A stretch of 64,000 nt of DNA, taken from NCBI RefSeq assembly GCF_009184545.1, contig NZ_QJOW01000001.1, forward strand, positions 773,247 through 837,246. The letters run 5' to 3'. Source of the stretch: Halosegnis rubeus. Lineage in GTDB: Archaea > Halobacteriota > Halobacteria > Halobacteriales > Haloarculaceae. Below the pieces are notes generated by a model. That model was not told where the DNA came from. It saw nothing but the letters and a program-made list of their open reading frames with translations, and did no database searches. Shown here piece by piece: positions 63,441 to 64,000 of this stretch (the stretch's first letter is position 1; each line of letters begins with the position of its first letter). The translations under genes were made by a program, and so were the position numbers.

Positions 63441-64000
63441 TCAGGTCGTGATACCGTCTTCGGCCTCCAGCAACTCGTGATAGCGGTTCCGGATGGTGAC
63501 CTCGGAGATGTTCGCCACCTCGCTCACGTCCGACTGGGTCACCTTCTCGTTGGTGAGCAGCGAGGCCGCATACACCGACGCCGCGGCGAGTCCGACCGGC
63601 GATTTGCCCGAGTGGATGCCGGCCTGCTTCGCGCTCTTGAGCAGTTGTCGGGCACGGCGCTCGGACTCGTCCGAGAGGTTGAGGTCGGAGGCGAACCGGG
63701 GGACGTAGCTCTCGGGGTCGGCGGGGGCGACTTCGAGCCCGAGTTCGCGCACGACGTACCGATACGTTCGGGCGATTTCGTCCTTCTCGACCCGGGACAC
63801 CTGCGTAATCTCGTCGAGCGAGCGGGGCGTACCGGCCTGTCGCGCAGCGGCGTAGAGACTCGACGTAGCCACCCCCTCGATGGAGCGACCGGGCAGGAGG
63901 TCCTCGTTGAGCGCGCGGCGATAGATGACGGAGGCGGTCTCGCGGACGTTCTCCGGCAGCCCGAGAGCGCTTGCCATGCGGTCGATTTCGCCGAGCGCCT
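63441..64000 (-). CDS. tfb: Transcription initiation factor IIB (TFB), 3' part; 5' end outside window
   Basis: The frame is open to the right edge. The visible 186 residues start in the first cyclin repeat ([36 protein letters not shown]) and include the complete second repeat (SAKQAGIHSGKSPVGLAAASVYAASLL and [14 protein letters not shown]). The zinc ribbon and B-finger would be upstream, beyond base 64000. It differs from the TFB at 29.7 kb at many positions (for example LNEDLLPG against LKDDLIRG), so it is a paralogue that probably serves another promoter set. Confidence 0.92.
   Translation of the reverse strand, partial: ALGEIDRMASALGLPENVRETASVIYRRALNEDLLPGRSIEGVATSSLYAAARQAGTPRSLDEITQVSRVEKDEIARTYRYVVRELGLEVAPADPESYVPRFASDLNLSDESERRARQLLKSAKQAGIHSGKSPVGLAAASVYAASLLTNEKVTQSDVSEVANISEVTIRNRYHELLEAEDGITT

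Overview
The window is chromosomal DNA from a halophilic archaeon (class Halobacteria). The proteins are strongly acidic and the DNA is GC-rich. Many genes have archaeal TATA-like boxes about 25-30 bases upstream of the start codon (leaderless transcripts). Archaeal signature genes include two TFBs, RNA polymerase subunit L, type II 3-dehydroquinate synthase, archaetidylserine decarboxylase, a Tat/PGF-CTERM surface protein and UPF0058. I cannot assign a genus. There is no prophage, CRISPR array or insertion sequence; the content is mostly housekeeping and central metabolism with a few accessory spots.

Layout. 1-4.6 kb: a DNA methyltransferase cut by the window edge, aroD facing type II dehydroquinate synthase, an aldo/keto reductase and a geranylgeranyl-reductase-like flavoprotein. 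4.7-8.2 kb: 2-oxoacid:ferredoxin oxidoreductase korAB and a flavin reductase. 8.4-12.1 kb: Nudix hydrolase, methylmalonyl-CoA epimerase, FNT channel, methylmalonyl-CoA mutase. 12.2-17.3 kb: a surface hydrolase, an odd pilin-like fusion protein, an AsnC regulator divergent from an EamA transporter, and a GNAT. 17.4-19.1 kb: thyA-folA and tRNA-Glu(CTC). 19.1-25.9 kb: a probable membrane-protein pseudogene, glycerate kinase, an ABC1 kinase, the queDEC operon and archaetidylserine decarboxylase. 26-32.8 kb: FMN hydroxyacid dehydrogenase, a structured non-coding stretch, a MutS-like ATPase, TFB, aldehyde dehydrogenase and a methyltransferase. 32.9-40.2 kb: mixed small genes, hisF, rpoL, a fused beta-oxidation enzyme, a thioesterase and a half-size cation exchanger. 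40.2-49.7 kb: the menaquinone cluster menF-D-B / menA-C-E with neighbours. 49.9-54.5 kb: a ribbon-helix-helix regulator with an evident operator, UPF0058, acyl-CoA ligase, acyl-CoA dehydrogenase and a lactonase-like metallo-beta-lactamase. 54.5-64 kb: DICT-domain protein, porAB, a lipoprotein metallopeptidase, purL, a PHP-domain protein, Nudix, and a second TFB cut by the edge.

Pathway links. korAB and porAB provide ferredoxin-dependent oxidation of 2-oxoglutarate and pyruvate. Acyl-CoA ligase, acyl-CoA dehydrogenase and the hydratase/dehydrogenase fusion cover beta-oxidation. Epimerase and mutase take propionyl-derived units to succinyl-CoA. The men genes make the respiratory quinone. queDEC makes the preQ0 precursor of archaeosine. 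The decarboxylase fits the archaeosortase/CTERM anchoring seen in the surface hydrolase.

Most unusual observations: an acidic in-frame insertion in the active-site loop of MenB, encoded partly by a palindrome; a Tat-like protein carrying a pilin-like transmembrane-plus-C-terminal module internally; a tRNA-like minifold in a hairpin-rich intergenic region; a single-repeat CaCA exchanger; and a palindromic operator between the TATA box and start codon of the ribbon-helix-helix gene.
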